This document shows, in pieces, positions 53,121 to 62,232 of a stretch of DNA of 64,000 nucleotides. Positions within the stretch are counted from its first letter, which is position 1. Each line of letters starts with the position of its first letter. Made by a program: the position numbers and the translations under genes. Under the pieces are notes generated by a model. The model had not been told where the DNA came from and did no database searches. It saw only the letters and a program-made list of their open reading frames with translations. This DNA is from Candidatus Rhodoferax randersensis (lineage in GTDB: Bacteria; Pseudomonadota; Gammaproteobacteria; Burkholderiales; Burkholderiaceae_C): assembly GCA_016718155.1 (NCBI GenBank), contig JADKEH010000004.1, forward strand, positions 1-64,000. Direction: 5' to 3'.

Positions 53121-54935
53121 ATGCAAAAACCAACTGACAGCAGCTCCATCCCGTCTTCCGATGCCCTTCAGATTTTGATTCAGGAATGCGGCGCTTCGCC
53201 CCATGCTCTGGTTCAAATACTGCGACAGGCGCAGTCCCTGCAAGGGTGGTTGCCACGGAAAGTGCTGAGTGAAATTGCCGCGGCACTAGGCCTTACCTTG
53301 GCCCACGTGCAGGGAGTTGCAGGGTTCTACCGCTTCTTCCACACCAAGCCCGTAGGTACCTACCGCATTCTGTTTAGCAACAACATTACCGACCGTATGC
53401 TGGGCAATGAAGCCCTGATGCGCGATTTGTGCCAGCGTCTTGGCATTACGCGCGGCCAAGTGCGTGCAGATGGGCGTGTCAGCGTTGAGTTGGCCTCGTG
53501 CACTGGCCTATGCGACCAAGGTCCTGCCCTGCTGGTCAACCACCACCATGTCGTCACCCGGCTCAATCCGGGGCGCATTGAACACATTGCGGCCTTGATA
53601 GAGGCACAGGTTCCGCCCTCGCAGTGGCCACCCGAGTGGTCGCGTGTGGACGACCAGATTCGCCTCACCGATGTCAAACTGGGCACCCAGCCCGCGCCCG
53701 GAGAAGCCTTGGCCGCCGCCATAGCGCGTGGGCCGCAGGGCATGCTGGACGACCTCAAGCACTCCAAACTGCGCGGGCGCGGCGGCGCGGGCTATGCCAC
53801 GGCGACCAAGTGGGAGCTCTGCCGCAACGCCCCAGGCCAGATGCACTATGTGGTGTGCAACGCAGACGAAGGCGAGCCAGGCACCTTCAAAGACCGCGTA
53901 CTGCTGACCAGTTATGCCGATGGTGTGATTGAGGGCATGACCATTGCCGCCTGGGTGGTAGGTGCACGGCAGGGGTTCATCTACTTGCGCGGCGAATACC
54001 GCTACTTGTTGGAGCACCTACAAGCCGTGTTGCAGCGCCGCCGCGCACAGAATTTGCTCGGTGACTCCATCCAAAGGCATGCCGGGTTTGATTTCGACAT
54101 TGATATCCACCTCGGTGCCGGTGCCTACGTATGTGGCGAAGAGTCTGCCTTGATTGAATCGCTCGAAGGCAAGCGCGGCACGCCGCGTATTCGCCCGCCT
54201 TTCCCTGTGGAAAGCGGCTACCTGGGTCAACCCACCACCGTCAACAACGTCGAAACCTTCAGCGCCGTCACCCACATTGCGCTGCATGGCGGTGATTGGT
54301 GGTCCAAGATTGGTACACGCCAGTCCACCGGCACCAAAATCCACTCGGTCTCCGGCGACTGTGAACGCCCTGGCATCTACGAGTACCCGTTTGGCACCCG
54401 CATTGGCCGCATTCTGGAAGACTGCGGCGCGCGCGACACGCAGGCAGTGCAAGTGGGCGGCCCCTCGGGCGTGTGTTTATCGGCCTTCGAATTCAATCGC
54501 CATATTGGCTTTGAGGATGTGCCCACGGCAGGCGCCTTTATGGTGTTTGACCGCTCTCGCGACATGTTCTCTGTGGCACGCAACTTTGCCCACTTTTTTG
54601 CCCACGAAAGCTGCGGTTTTTGCACACCCTGCCGGGTCGGTACCAAGCTGGTGGTGCGGCGCATGGAAAAACTGCAACGTGGCGACGGTTCGGCCGCCGA
54701 TGTGCAGGTGCTGTTCAAACTGGACACACTGATGCACGGCACCACGCACTGCGGCCTGGGTGCGGCTGCCTGCAACCCTCTGCGCGACACCATTGCCAAG
54801 TTTCGCCCGGCGTATGAGCGGCACCTGCAGTCCTTGCACTTTGTACCGGGATTTGATCTCGACGCCGAGTTATCGCAGGCACGGCTTGCCACTGCGCGTG
54901 ACGACAGCGGCGCCCATCTGGAGAATAAGGAATGA
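53121..54935 (+). CDS. hoxF: NAD-reducing hydrogenase diaphorase subunit HoxF
   Basis: 604 residues from the ATG at 53121. An N-terminal NuoE-like domain (about 1-160) is fused to a NuoF-like domain. The NAD(H) loop LRGRGGAGYATATKW (217-231), FMN motif CNADEGEPGTFKDR (246-259), GAGAYVCGEESAL (332-344) and the [4Fe-4S] ligands C498, C501, C504 and C544 are intact. In the NuoE-like part only C127 and C131 of the usual four cluster cysteines remain. HoxF transfers electrons between NADH and the HoxU iron-sulfur chain. It is 45 bp from ppdK and overlaps hoxU by 4 bp. A TTG at 53085 is an alternative start. Confidence 0.95.
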   Translation: MQKPTDSSSIPSSDALQILIQECGASPHALVQILRQAQSLQGWLPRKVLSEIAAALGLTLAHVQGVAGFYRFFHTKPVGTYRILFSNNITDRMLGNEALMRDLCQRLGITRGQVRADGRVSVELASCTGLCDQGPALLVNHHHVVTRLNPGRIEHIAALIEAQVPPSQWPPEWSRVDDQIRLTDVKLGTQPAPGEALAAAIARGPQGMLDDLKHSKLRGRGGAGYATATKWELCRNAPGQMHYVVCNADEGEPGTFKDRVLLTSYADGVIEGMTIAAWVVGARQGFIYLRGEYRYLLEHLQAVLQRRRAQNLLGDSIQRHAGFDFDIDIHLGAGAYVCGEESALIESLEGKRGTPRIRPPFPVESGYLGQPTTVNNVETFSAVTHIALHGGDWWSKIGTRQSTGTKIHSVSGDCERPGIYEYPFGTRIGRILEDCGARDTQAVQVGGPSGVCLSAFEFNRHIGFEDVPTAGAFMVFDRSRDMFSVARNFAHFFAHESCGFCTPCRVGTKLVVRRMEKLQRGDGSAADVQVLFKLDTLMHGTTHCGLGAAACNPLRDTIAKFRPAYERHLQSLHFVPGFDLDAELSQARLATARDDSGAHLENKE

Positions 54936-55663
54936 CCGATCAACGCATTGACCCGCTCAGCCCGGGCAGCTTTGAACTCGACGGACAGGACATTGAGTTC
55001 GCCCCTGGCGACACCATTTTGCGCGCCGCCACCCGTGCGGGCCACTACATTCCGCACCTGTGCTGGAAGCCCGAGTTCCCCCCGCATGGTTCTTGCCGTG
55101 TCTGTACCGTCAAGGTCAACGGCCGCACCGGTGCCGCTTGCACCGTCATGGCCAGTGCCGGGCAAGAGGTGCAAAGCAACACCGACGAGCTCAATGCGCA
55201 GCGCAAGACACTGCTGCAGATGCTGTTTGTAGAAGGCAACCACTTTTGCCCCTCGTGCGAAAAGAGTGGCGATTGCCTGCTGCAGGCCACCGCCTACGAG
55301 GTCGGCATGACGGGGCCGCATTTTGAAGAGCTGTACCCCAACCGCGCAGTGGATGCCAGCCACGCCGACGTGCTGCTGGACTTGAACCGCTGCATTTTGT
55401 GCGGCCTGTGTGTGCGCGCAAGCGCCACGGTTGATGGCAAGAACGTGTTTGCGATTGACGGTCATGGCATTGATACCCGCCTCATCGTCAACAGCCCCAG
55501 CGGACTGCTCGGCGACAGTACCTTGGCACTCAGCGACTGCGCGGCCCGCATTTGCCCGGTGGGCGCCATACTGCCTAAACGCCAGGGTTTTGCCACACCG
55601 ATTGGCCAACGCCGCTTTGATATCAGGCCGGTCTCACAACAGGTTGAGAAGGACGCCACATGA
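54932..55663 (+). CDS. hoxU: NAD-reducing hydrogenase diaphorase small subunit HoxU
   Basis: 243 residues, homologous to the N-terminal part of NuoG. The [2Fe-2S] ligands are C44, C55, C58 and C70; the His104-Cys106-Cys109-Cys115 [4Fe-4S] site reads HFCPSCEKSGDC; ferredoxin-type clusters use C154/157/160 with C208 (CILCGLC ... CAARICPVGA). It wires HoxF to the hydrogenase module. ATGA overlaps join it to hoxF before and hoxY after. Confidence 0.96.
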   Translation: MTDQRIDPLSPGSFELDGQDIEFAPGDTILRAATRAGHYIPHLCWKPEFPPHGSCRVCTVKVNGRTGAACTVMASAGQEVQSNTDELNAQRKTLLQMLFVEGNHFCPSCEKSGDCLLQATAYEVGMTGPHFEELYPNRAVDASHADVLLDLNRCILCGLCVRASATVDGKNVFAIDGHGIDTRLIVNSPSGLLGDSTLALSDCAARICPVGAILPKRQGFATPIGQRRFDIRPVSQQVEKDAT

Positions 55664-56238
55664 GCACGGAACGTGACGCCGGGCAGCCGCTGCACGCCCC
55701 CCGCAAGTACAAGATTGCTACCGTCTCACTGGCCGGGTGTTTTGGATGCCACATGTCTTTCCTGGACATTGACGAAAGATTACTGCAACTGCTGGAGGTG
55801 GTTGAATTTGACCGCTCGCCGCTGACCGACATCAAGACCATTGGCCGCTGCGATATTGGTCTGATTGAAGGGGGGCTGTGCAATGCCGAAAACGTGCACG
55901 TGCTGCGCGAATTTCGCGCCAATTGCAAAACTCTGGTAGCGGTAGGTGCCTGTGCCATCAACGGTGGCCTTCCCGCGCAGCGCAACCAGCTCGATGTAGG
56001 TCAGATTTTGCGCGACGTCTACTGCAACCAAACCGGCATCAGCCCCCATAGCCAGATACCCAACGACCCCGAGTTGCCCTTGCCACTCAACCAGGTGCAC
56101 CCCATTCATGAGGTGGTACACGTTGATTACTTTTTGCCAGGTTGCCCGCCTTCAGGGGATGCCATCTGGGCGTTTGTGAATGACTTGATTGCTGGCCGCA
56201 CGCCCCACTTAGGGCACGGACTGATGCACTATGACTAA
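55660..56238 (+). CDS. hoxY: NAD-reducing hydrogenase small subunit HoxY
   Basis: 192 residues, the small subunit of the [NiFe] module without a signal peptide, hence cytosolic. The ligands of the proximal [4Fe-4S] cluster are visible as C27 and C30 (AGCFGCHMSFL), C98 (VGACAINGG) and C162 (PGCPPSGD). The short form with a single cluster is typical of bidirectional group 3d enzymes. It is placed between hoxU (4-bp overlap) and hoxH (12-bp gap). Confidence 0.96.
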   Translation: MSTERDAGQPLHAPRKYKIATVSLAGCFGCHMSFLDIDERLLQLLEVVEFDRSPLTDIKTIGRCDIGLIEGGLCNAENVHVLREFRANCKTLVAVGACAINGGLPAQRNQLDVGQILRDVYCNQTGISPHSQIPNDPELPLPLNQVHPIHEVVHVDYFLPGCPPSGDAIWAFVNDLIAGRTPHLGHGLMHYD

Positions 56239-56250
56239 AGAGAGCGGTCT

Positions 56251-57762
56251 ATGACCTTTGGATTAGAAACGGCTGCCCATCCGGAGGGTTTGCGCCGCGT
56301 GGCCATTGACCCCGTGTCCCGCGTGGAAGGGCATGGAAAAGTCACGCTGCTGCTGGACGAACACAACCGGGTGCAGCAGGTGCGCCTGCACATTGTCGAA
56401 TTCCGGGGGTTCGAGAAGTTCATTGAAGGACGGCCCTACTGGGAGGTGCCGGTCATGGTGCAACGGCTGTGCGGCATCTGCCCGGTGTCGCACCATCTGG
56501 CGGCGGCCAAGGCATTTGACCGCATCATCGGTGCCATGCCGGTACCTGCCAGCGCAGATGCGGTGCGCAGGCTCATGCACTACGGGCAAATGTTGCAATC
56601 GCACGCGCTGCACTTTTTCCACCTGTCGTCGCCTGATCTGCTGTTTGGTTTTGACTCCGAAGTGGCCAAGCGCAACATCGTCGGTGTGGCACAGGCCCAT
56701 CCCGAGATTGCCAGAAAAGGCATCTTTCTGCGCAAGTTTGGCCAGGAGGTGATCCGCATCACCTCCGGCAAACGCGTGCACGGCACCGGTGCGATTCCGG
56801 GCGGTGTCAACAAATTGGTCACCGCCGAAGAACGCGACACCCTCAAACGTGAACTGCCCCAGATGCTGGCCTGGGCCCAAGACGCGGTCAACATTGCCAA
56901 ACAACTCCACGCGCAAAACCCGGCGCTGTACAACCAGTTTGGCAGCTTTCGCTCCAACCTGCTCTCGCTGGTGCGCCCCGATGGCGCCATGGATTTTTAC
57001 GATGGCGTGCTGCGCGCGCGCGATGCCGACGGCAAAATATTGTTCGATGGCGTGAGTGATCAGCGCTACCTGGAACTGATTGAAGAAGAAGTGCGCTCCT
57101 GGAGCTACATGAAGTTCCCCCACCTGCGCAGCCTGGGGCGCGAGCAGGGCTGGTACCGGGTGGGCCCCTTGGCGCGGGTGCAAAACTGCGACTTTATTCC
57201 GACGCCCCTTGCAGAAGCCGAACGCCAGGCCTTTGTGGCCTGGGGCCGGGGCGAAGTGGTGCATGCCACGCTGGCCTACCACTGGGCCCGCATGATCGAG
57301 ATGCTGCACGCGGTGGAGGTGATTGCCGAGCTACTGGACAACCCTGCCCTGCTGTCGGGTGACTTGGTCAGCACCGGCACGCGCCAGCGTAGCGGCGTGG
57401 GCATCATCGAGGCACCGCGTGGCACGCTGATCCACGACTACGACGTGGGCGACAACGACCTGGTCACCCGCTGCAACCTGATCGTCTCCACGACCCACAA
57501 CAACCAGGCCATGAACGAAGCCGTGCGCGCCGTGGCACGCGACTATCTGGACGGACGGGAGTTGACCGAAGGCCTGCTCAACCACATTGAGGTGGCCATA
57601 CGGGCCTATGACCCCTGCCTTTCGTGCGCCACCCATGCCCTGGGGCGAATGCCGCTGGACGTTGCCTTGGTGGCGCACGACGGAACGCTGATCGACCGGG
57701 TGCTCAAGTCGCAGGGCGAGTTGGTACATGACCTTGGCAGCGCGACCGGATGGAGCACATGA
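56251..57762 (+). CDS. hoxH: NAD-reducing [NiFe]-hydrogenase large subunit HoxH
   Basis: 503 residues holding the Ni-Fe active site. The four Cys ligands are in RLCGICPVSHH (C74, C77) and DPCLSCATH (C456, C459). After His462, the usual processing point, there is a C-terminal extension of 41 residues, to be removed by an endopeptidase such as HoxW. The sequence DPVSRVEGHGKV at the N-terminus is the standard L0 motif. AAAGAGAGCGG gives a good ribosome-binding site. Its end overlaps hoxW by 13 bp. Hyp proteins needed to build the NiFe(CN)2CO centre are not encoded in the window. Confidence 0.96.
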   Translation: MTFGLETAAHPEGLRRVAIDPVSRVEGHGKVTLLLDEHNRVQQVRLHIVEFRGFEKFIEGRPYWEVPVMVQRLCGICPVSHHLAAAKAFDRIIGAMPVPASADAVRRLMHYGQMLQSHALHFFHLSSPDLLFGFDSEVAKRNIVGVAQAHPEIARKGIFLRKFGQEVIRITSGKRVHGTGAIPGGVNKLVTAEERDTLKRELPQMLAWAQDAVNIAKQLHAQNPALYNQFGSFRSNLLSLVRPDGAMDFYDGVLRARDADGKILFDGVSDQRYLELIEEEVRSWSYMKFPHLRSLGREQGWYRVGPLARVQNCDFIPTPLAEAERQAFVAWGRGEVVHATLAYHWARMIEMLHAVEVIAELLDNPALLSGDLVSTGTRQRSGVGIIEAPRGTLIHDYDVGDNDLVTRCNLIVSTTHNNQAMNEAVRAVARDYLDGRELTEGLLNHIEVAIRAYDPCLSCATHALGRMPLDVALVAHDGTLIDRVLKSQGELVHDLGSATGWST

Positions 57763-58280
57763 CGCCGACGCAAGTACCACCCCTGCTGGTGTTCGGCTGG
57801 GGCAATCCGAGCCGCGGCGACGATGCGCTCGGCCCGCTTTGTATTGACCACCTGCGTGCGGCTTGTGCCGCGGATGCCCGAGTGGAGTTTCTTGATGACT
57901 ATCAGTTGCAAGTTGAGCACGCGCTGGATTTGGTGGGGCGCTCGCACATTCTTTTTGTGGATGCCAGCCTGAACTGCGCAGCGCCGTTTGAAGTCACACC
58001 CCTGCACGCCGCGCAAGACGCCAGCTTCACCACCCACGCCATGAGTCCGCAGGCCTTGATGCAGGTGTTTCTTCAACTATATGGCGTGGCGCCGCCCCCG
58101 TGCACGTTGTTGGCGATTCGCGGCGAGCAGTTCGAGTTGGGCAAACCGCCCAGTGAGTTGGCCACGCAACATCTGAAGGTTGCGACGCGGTGGGCGCAGA
58201 CTTGGGCGCAGCGGCCGCAGGTCGTGTCGCGGCAAGAATCATCAACCCCTGCGGGGCACCATGGGTGGTGCTTAGTATGA
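57750..58280 (+). CDS. hoxW: Hydrogenase maturation endopeptidase HoxW
   Basis: 176 residues of the HyaD/HybD protease family. VFGWGNPSRGDDALGPLCIDHL contains the conserved GNxxxxDDxxG with the nickel-sensing acid. The middle part ILFVDASLNCAAPFEV and the later THAMSPQALMQVF carry the other ligands (Asp and His). It would cut the HoxH tail after nickel insertion. The start overlaps hoxH by 13 bp. Near its 3' end GCACCA-TGGG-TGGTGC (58256-58271) forms a small hairpin that might separate expression of hox and glgP. Confidence 0.93.
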   Translation: MEHMTPTQVPPLLVFGWGNPSRGDDALGPLCIDHLRAACAADARVEFLDDYQLQVEHALDLVGRSHILFVDASLNCAAPFEVTPLHAAQDASFTTHAMSPQALMQVFLQLYGVAPPPCTLLAIRGEQFELGKPPSELATQHLKVATRWAQTWAQRPQVVSRQESSTPAGHHGWCLV

Positions 58281-58311
58281 TCATCTTCGTCCATTTCGAA
58301 GGGAGCGTTCC

Positions 58312-60795
58312 ATGAAGAAGCCCGACGCCTTGCCCGCCCTCGAACACCCGACGCTCGACGCCGAGTCGATCCAGCGTTCACTGGTCAATCGCCTGATTTA
58401 TACGATCGGCAAAGACCCGCTCACCGCCACTGACCGCGACTGGTTCTACGCCGCGGCAGCGGTGGTACGCGAACGCCTGATCGAGCGGTGGATGGAGACC
58501 ATGCGCAGCTACTACGTGGAGGATCGTAAGCGGGTCTACTACTTCTCCATGGAATTCCTCATGGGGCGTACGCTGACCAACAGCATGCTCAACATCTGCG
58601 CGGAGAAGGAATTTCACGACGCCCTGGTGGCTCTGAGTGAAATGGGGCTCAAACCCGAGAACTTGCGCGAGTCAGAGCCCGATGCGGCTTTGGGTAACGG
58701 TGGCTTGGGCCGCCTCGCCGCCTGCTTCCTAGACTCCATGGCGACCCTGGGCGTGTCGGGCTACGGCTACGGTATACGCTACGAATACGGTATGTTTCGC
58801 CAGGGCATCGAAAACGGCCAGCAGGTCGAACACCCCGACAACTGGTTGCGCTACGGTAACCCCTGGGAGTTCCCGCGTCCCGAAGTGCTCTACCAGGTCA
58901 AATTCCATGGCCGGGTAGTCGACTTCGCCGACGAAACCGGGCACAAGCGGCACCAGTGGGTCGACACCGATGACGTCATGGCCATGGCCTACGATTACCC
59001 GATCCCCGGCTTCGACACCGGCACGGTCAACAACATGCGACTGTGGGCGGCCAAGGCCACGCGCGATTTTGATCTGAAGTACTTCAACGAAGGAAACTAC
59101 ATTCGCGCGGTGGAGGACAAGAACGATTCCGAGAATCTGTCCAAAGTTCTGTACCCGAACGACGCCACCGAGATGGGCCGCGAGTTGCGGCTCAAGCAGC
59201 AATATTTCTTCGTGTGCGCCTCACTGCAAGACATGCTCTACCGTTTTGCCAAGTCAGATACGACGCTGGACTTACTCAGCGACAAGGTGGCCATCCAACT
59301 CAACGACACACACCCCTCCATCGCCGTGGCAGAGTTGATGCGGGTCCTTGTCGACCAGCACCGCTTTGAATGGGCGCGCGCCTGGGGCATCACGACCCGT
59401 GTTTTTGCTTATACCAACCACACCCTGATGCCCGAGGCGCTGGAAACCTGGCCGGTGCCGCTGTTCGAGCGCGTGCTGCCGCGCCACTTGCAGATCATCT
59501 ATGAGATCAACCACCGCTTTCTGAAGGATGTGATGCACCACTTTCCGGGTGATCCGGGGCTGTGGCAACGCATGTCCATCATTGATGAGGGGCAGGGCAA
59601 GCGCGTGCGCATGTCGCACCTGGCGATCGTGGGCAGCCACAAGGTCAATGGCGTCGCGGCCATTCACACACGTTTGATGAAGGAAACCATTTTTTCCGAC
59701 TTCCATCGCATGTGGCCCGACCGCATTGTCAACATGACCAATGGAGTCACGCCAAGACGTTGGCTCAATCAGGCCAATCCGGGTCTCTCAAGGTTGATCA
59801 CGAGCCGTATCGGAAATGGCTGGCTCAAGGATCTCGACCAGTTGCGCCAGCTCACCCCGCTGGCAGCCGACGCGGCGTTCTGCGCCGCTTTCGCGCACGT
59901 CAAGCAAGACAACAAGGCACGCCTGGCACAGCTCATCGAGCAGCGACTGTCGATCCGGGTCGATCCCCATTCGATGTTCGACGTGCAGATCAAACGCATC
60001 CACGAATACAAACGCCAGTTGCTCAACGTGCTGCACATCATCACGCTCTACAACCGCCTATGCGCCGGAGGCGATGCGCCGCCGCGCACCGTCATTTTTG
60101 GGGGCAAGGCGGCGCCTGGCTACCTGATGGCCAAGCTCATCATTCGCCTGATCAACGATGTAGCGGACATTGTCAACAACGACCCGCTGATGCGTGGCCG
60201 ACTCAAGGTTGTCTACATTCCCAACTACGATGTCTCCAGCGCGGAAATCATCATTCCGGCGGCCGATTTGTCGCAGCAGATCTCCACCGCCGGTACGGAA
60301 GCCTCGGGCACGGGCAATATGAAGCTGGCACTCAACGGCGCACTGACCATCGGCACACTGGACGGCGCCAATGTCGAGATCCGCAACGAGGTGGGACCGG
60401 ACAACATCTTCATCTTTGGCCTGAGCGCGGACGAGGTCGCACAGAGTCGGGCTGCCGGTTACAACCCATGGGTCCATTACGACCACAACGCCGAACTGAG
60501 GCAGACCCTGGACATGCTGCGTGACGGCTTCTTTTCGCCCGAGGAGCGCGATCGCTACAAGCCGGTATTTGATGCGCTGACCTATCACGGCGACCACTAC
60601 CTGCTGCTGGCGGACTACACGTCCTACATCGCCTGCCAGGATCAGGTAGGACAGCTCTTTGGCGATACCGCGGCCTGGACACAAAAAGCGATTCTCAACG
60701 TGGCCGGCATGGGCCAGTTTTCGTCGGACCGCACTATCGCGCAGTACGCCAAGACCATCTGGGACGTGGTCCCCATGGCACGTGCGGTGACTTGA
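58312..60795 (+). CDS. glgP: Glycogen/starch alpha-glucan phosphorylase
   Basis: 827 residues. It releases glucose-1-phosphate from alpha-1,4-glucans with pyridoxal phosphate. N-terminal YYFSMEFLMGRTLTNSMLN, central AIQLNDTHPSIAVAELMR and the PLP-lysine site TEASGTGNMKLALNGA are intact; length matches E. coli GlgP (815) and MalP (797). AAGGGAG precedes the ATG. It is 31 bp behind hoxW on the same strand and so is probably co-transcribed with the hydrogenase. Whether glycogen or maltodextrin is the substrate cannot be told, but glgC nearby favours glycogen. Confidence 0.97.
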   Translation: MKKPDALPALEHPTLDAESIQRSLVNRLIYTIGKDPLTATDRDWFYAAAAVVRERLIERWMETMRSYYVEDRKRVYYFSMEFLMGRTLTNSMLNICAEKEFHDALVALSEMGLKPENLRESEPDAALGNGGLGRLAACFLDSMATLGVSGYGYGIRYEYGMFRQGIENGQQVEHPDNWLRYGNPWEFPRPEVLYQVKFHGRVVDFADETGHKRHQWVDTDDVMAMAYDYPIPGFDTGTVNNMRLWAAKATRDFDLKYFNEGNYIRAVEDKNDSENLSKVLYPNDATEMGRELRLKQQYFFVCASLQDMLYRFAKSDTTLDLLSDKVAIQLNDTHPSIAVAELMRVLVDQHRFEWARAWGITTRVFAYTNHTLMPEALETWPVPLFERVLPRHLQIIYEINHRFLKDVMHHFPGDPGLWQRMSIIDEGQGKRVRMSHLAIVGSHKVNGVAAIHTRLMKETIFSDFHRMWPDRIVNMTNGVTPRRWLNQANPGLSRLITSRIGNGWLKDLDQLRQLTPLAADAAFCAAFAHVKQDNKARLAQLIEQRLSIRVDPHSMFDVQIKRIHEYKRQLLNVLHIITLYNRLCAGGDAPPRTVIFGGKAAPGYLMAKLIIRLINDVADIVNNDPLMRGRLKVVYIPNYDVSSAEIIIPAADLSQQISTAGTEASGTGNMKLALNGALTIGTLDGANVEIRNEVGPDNIFIFGLSADEVAQSRAAGYNPWVHYDHNAELRQTLDMLRDGFFSPEERDRYKPVFDALTYHGDHYLLLADYTSYIACQDQVGQLFGDTAAWTQKAILNVAGMGQFSSDRTIAQYAKTIWDVVPMARAVT

Positions 60796-60815
60796 GAAAA
60801 CCAAACGCGGGATCG

Positions 60816-60838
60816 GGGCACGGCCAGCGATTGTGCCC
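60816..60838. terminator. Weak bidirectional hairpin between glgP and the MATE gene
   Basis: GGGCAC (60816-60821) and GTGCCC (60833-60838) pair around an 11-nt loop in the 48-bp convergent gap. No T-run follows on either strand, so its strength as a terminator is doubtful. Confidence 0.35.
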
Positions 60839-60843
60839 AACTC

Positions 60844-62232
60844 TCAAAGCTTGGTGGCCCGCACAATCCGCCGCCGCGTCGCCACCGCCGCAGGCACCCA
60901 ACCGAGCCTCAGCCAGCGCGCGGCCATGATCAGGCCGCGCAGCCACTCGTCGGCGGCGTAGGCCATCCAGACACCGACCAAGCCCAGGTGAAAGTACACG
61001 CCCAACAACCACGAACCACCAGCCATCACCAACAGCATCGACAAGGCGCCCGCCATCACCGGAAAACGCGCATCGCCGGTGGCGCGCAGGGCGTTGATCA
61101 CGACCACGTTGCAGGTGCGACCAGGCTCCAGCAACACGGTCAGCCACAGCAAGGTGCTGGCGCTGGCAATGATGGCCGGATCACTGGTGAACAGGCGCAG
61201 CGTCCAGGGCGCCGTGACGGCCGCGGTGAGCGCGATGCAGGTCGACACACCCAGACCCCAGGCCAGGCATTTGCGCACCAGCCGGTTGGCCTCGTGCAGG
61301 TGGCCGGCGCCAATCAGGTGGCCGACCAGGATTTCGCAGGCAAAACCCAGCGCGACGCTGAACAGCACGATCACGTTCATCACCTGCGAGGCATAACTGT
61401 GGGTGGCCAACTGCGGCACCCCCAGGCCCGCGACAACAGTCATCGACACCAGCATGGCGATACGATAGGCCACGTTCTCGGCGGCGCCGGGCAAGCCAAT
61501 GTGCAGCACTGGCGCCAGGGGCGCCCAGCGCAGCGTCCACCAGTCTGAGGCGCGCGGCGCCAGGTCCAGGCGCCAGCGCCACAAGGCAAGATGAACCCAC
61601 AGACCGACGATTCGACTGACCGCCATGGCCAGGGCAAACCCAGCCAGCCCCAGGGCGGGGACCGGACCCCAGCCACGCATCAAGGGCACACACAGCAGCA
61701 GGTGCACGGCATGCATCAGCAAGATGTTGAACATGGTCTCGCGGGGGCGCAGGTGGGCCCGCATCACCGCTGACATGCTGGCATTCCAGGCATCCAGCGC
61801 CAAGGCCAGGGCCAGCATCTGCAAGTAAGGTTGGGCCAGGTCCTGCACTGCGGCGGGCGCATTCAGCAGCGACAGCAAGGGCATCGCGCCGAAAAACACC
61901 ACCAGCCCGGTGCCCAGGCCCAGCCAGGTGCTGGCACCCAACGCGGCGCGTGCGGTGCGCTCGGCGCCAAGACGGTCCCCGGCACCCAGGTTCTGCGTGA
62001 TCACGACACTCACGCCCATGCTGATGATGCGAAACAGCAGAAAGAAGGTGGCATGGACGTGGTTGGACAGCGCAAACCCGGCCGATGCGGTGTCGGACAC
62101 CTGCGAGGCCAGCCACAGTCCGAGCAAGCCAACCCCAAAGCCCAACAGCAGTTCGGCCAGCAGCGGCCAGGCGATGGCCAGCAAGCGCGGGCGCCGGGCC
62201 AAGGCGGCGCGTTGCCGGTGGCGCTCAGTCAA
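60844..62232 (-). CDS. MATE-family multidrug/metabolite efflux transporter
   Basis: 462 residues with twelve hydrophobic segments in two halves. Typical MATE motifs appear as VVITQNLGAGDRLGAERTARAAL in the first half and ILVGHLIGAGHLHEANRLVRKCL in the second. It exports organic cations or metabolites using Na+ or H+. The start is TTG at 62232, overlapping the malQ stop by 8 bp, so it is translationally coupled to malQ; why an exporter is tied to glucan genes is not clear. Confidence 0.88.
   Translation of the reverse strand: MTERHRQRAALARRPRLLAIAWPLLAELLLGFGVGLLGLWLASQVSDTASAGFALSNHVHATFFLLFRIISMGVSVVITQNLGAGDRLGAERTARAALGASTWLGLGTGLVVFFGAMPLLSLLNAPAAVQDLAQPYLQMLALALALDAWNASMSAVMRAHLRPRETMFNILLMHAVHLLLCVPLMRGWGPVPALGLAGFALAMAVSRIVGLWVHLALWRWRLDLAPRASDWWTLRWAPLAPVLHIGLPGAAENVAYRIAMLVSMTVVAGLGVPQLATHSYASQVMNVIVLFSVALGFACEILVGHLIGAGHLHEANRLVRKCLAWGLGVSTCIALTAAVTAPWTLRLFTSDPAIIASASTLLWLTVLLEPGRTCNVVVINALRATGDARFPVMAGALSMLLVMAGGSWLLGVYFHLGLVGVWMAYAADEWLRGLIMAARWLRLGWVPAAVATRRRIVRATKL

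Noticed and set aside
52008..53243. 411-residue minus-strand frame across the ppdK/hoxF border
   Set aside because: It is opposite two well-supported genes and lacks any family signature.
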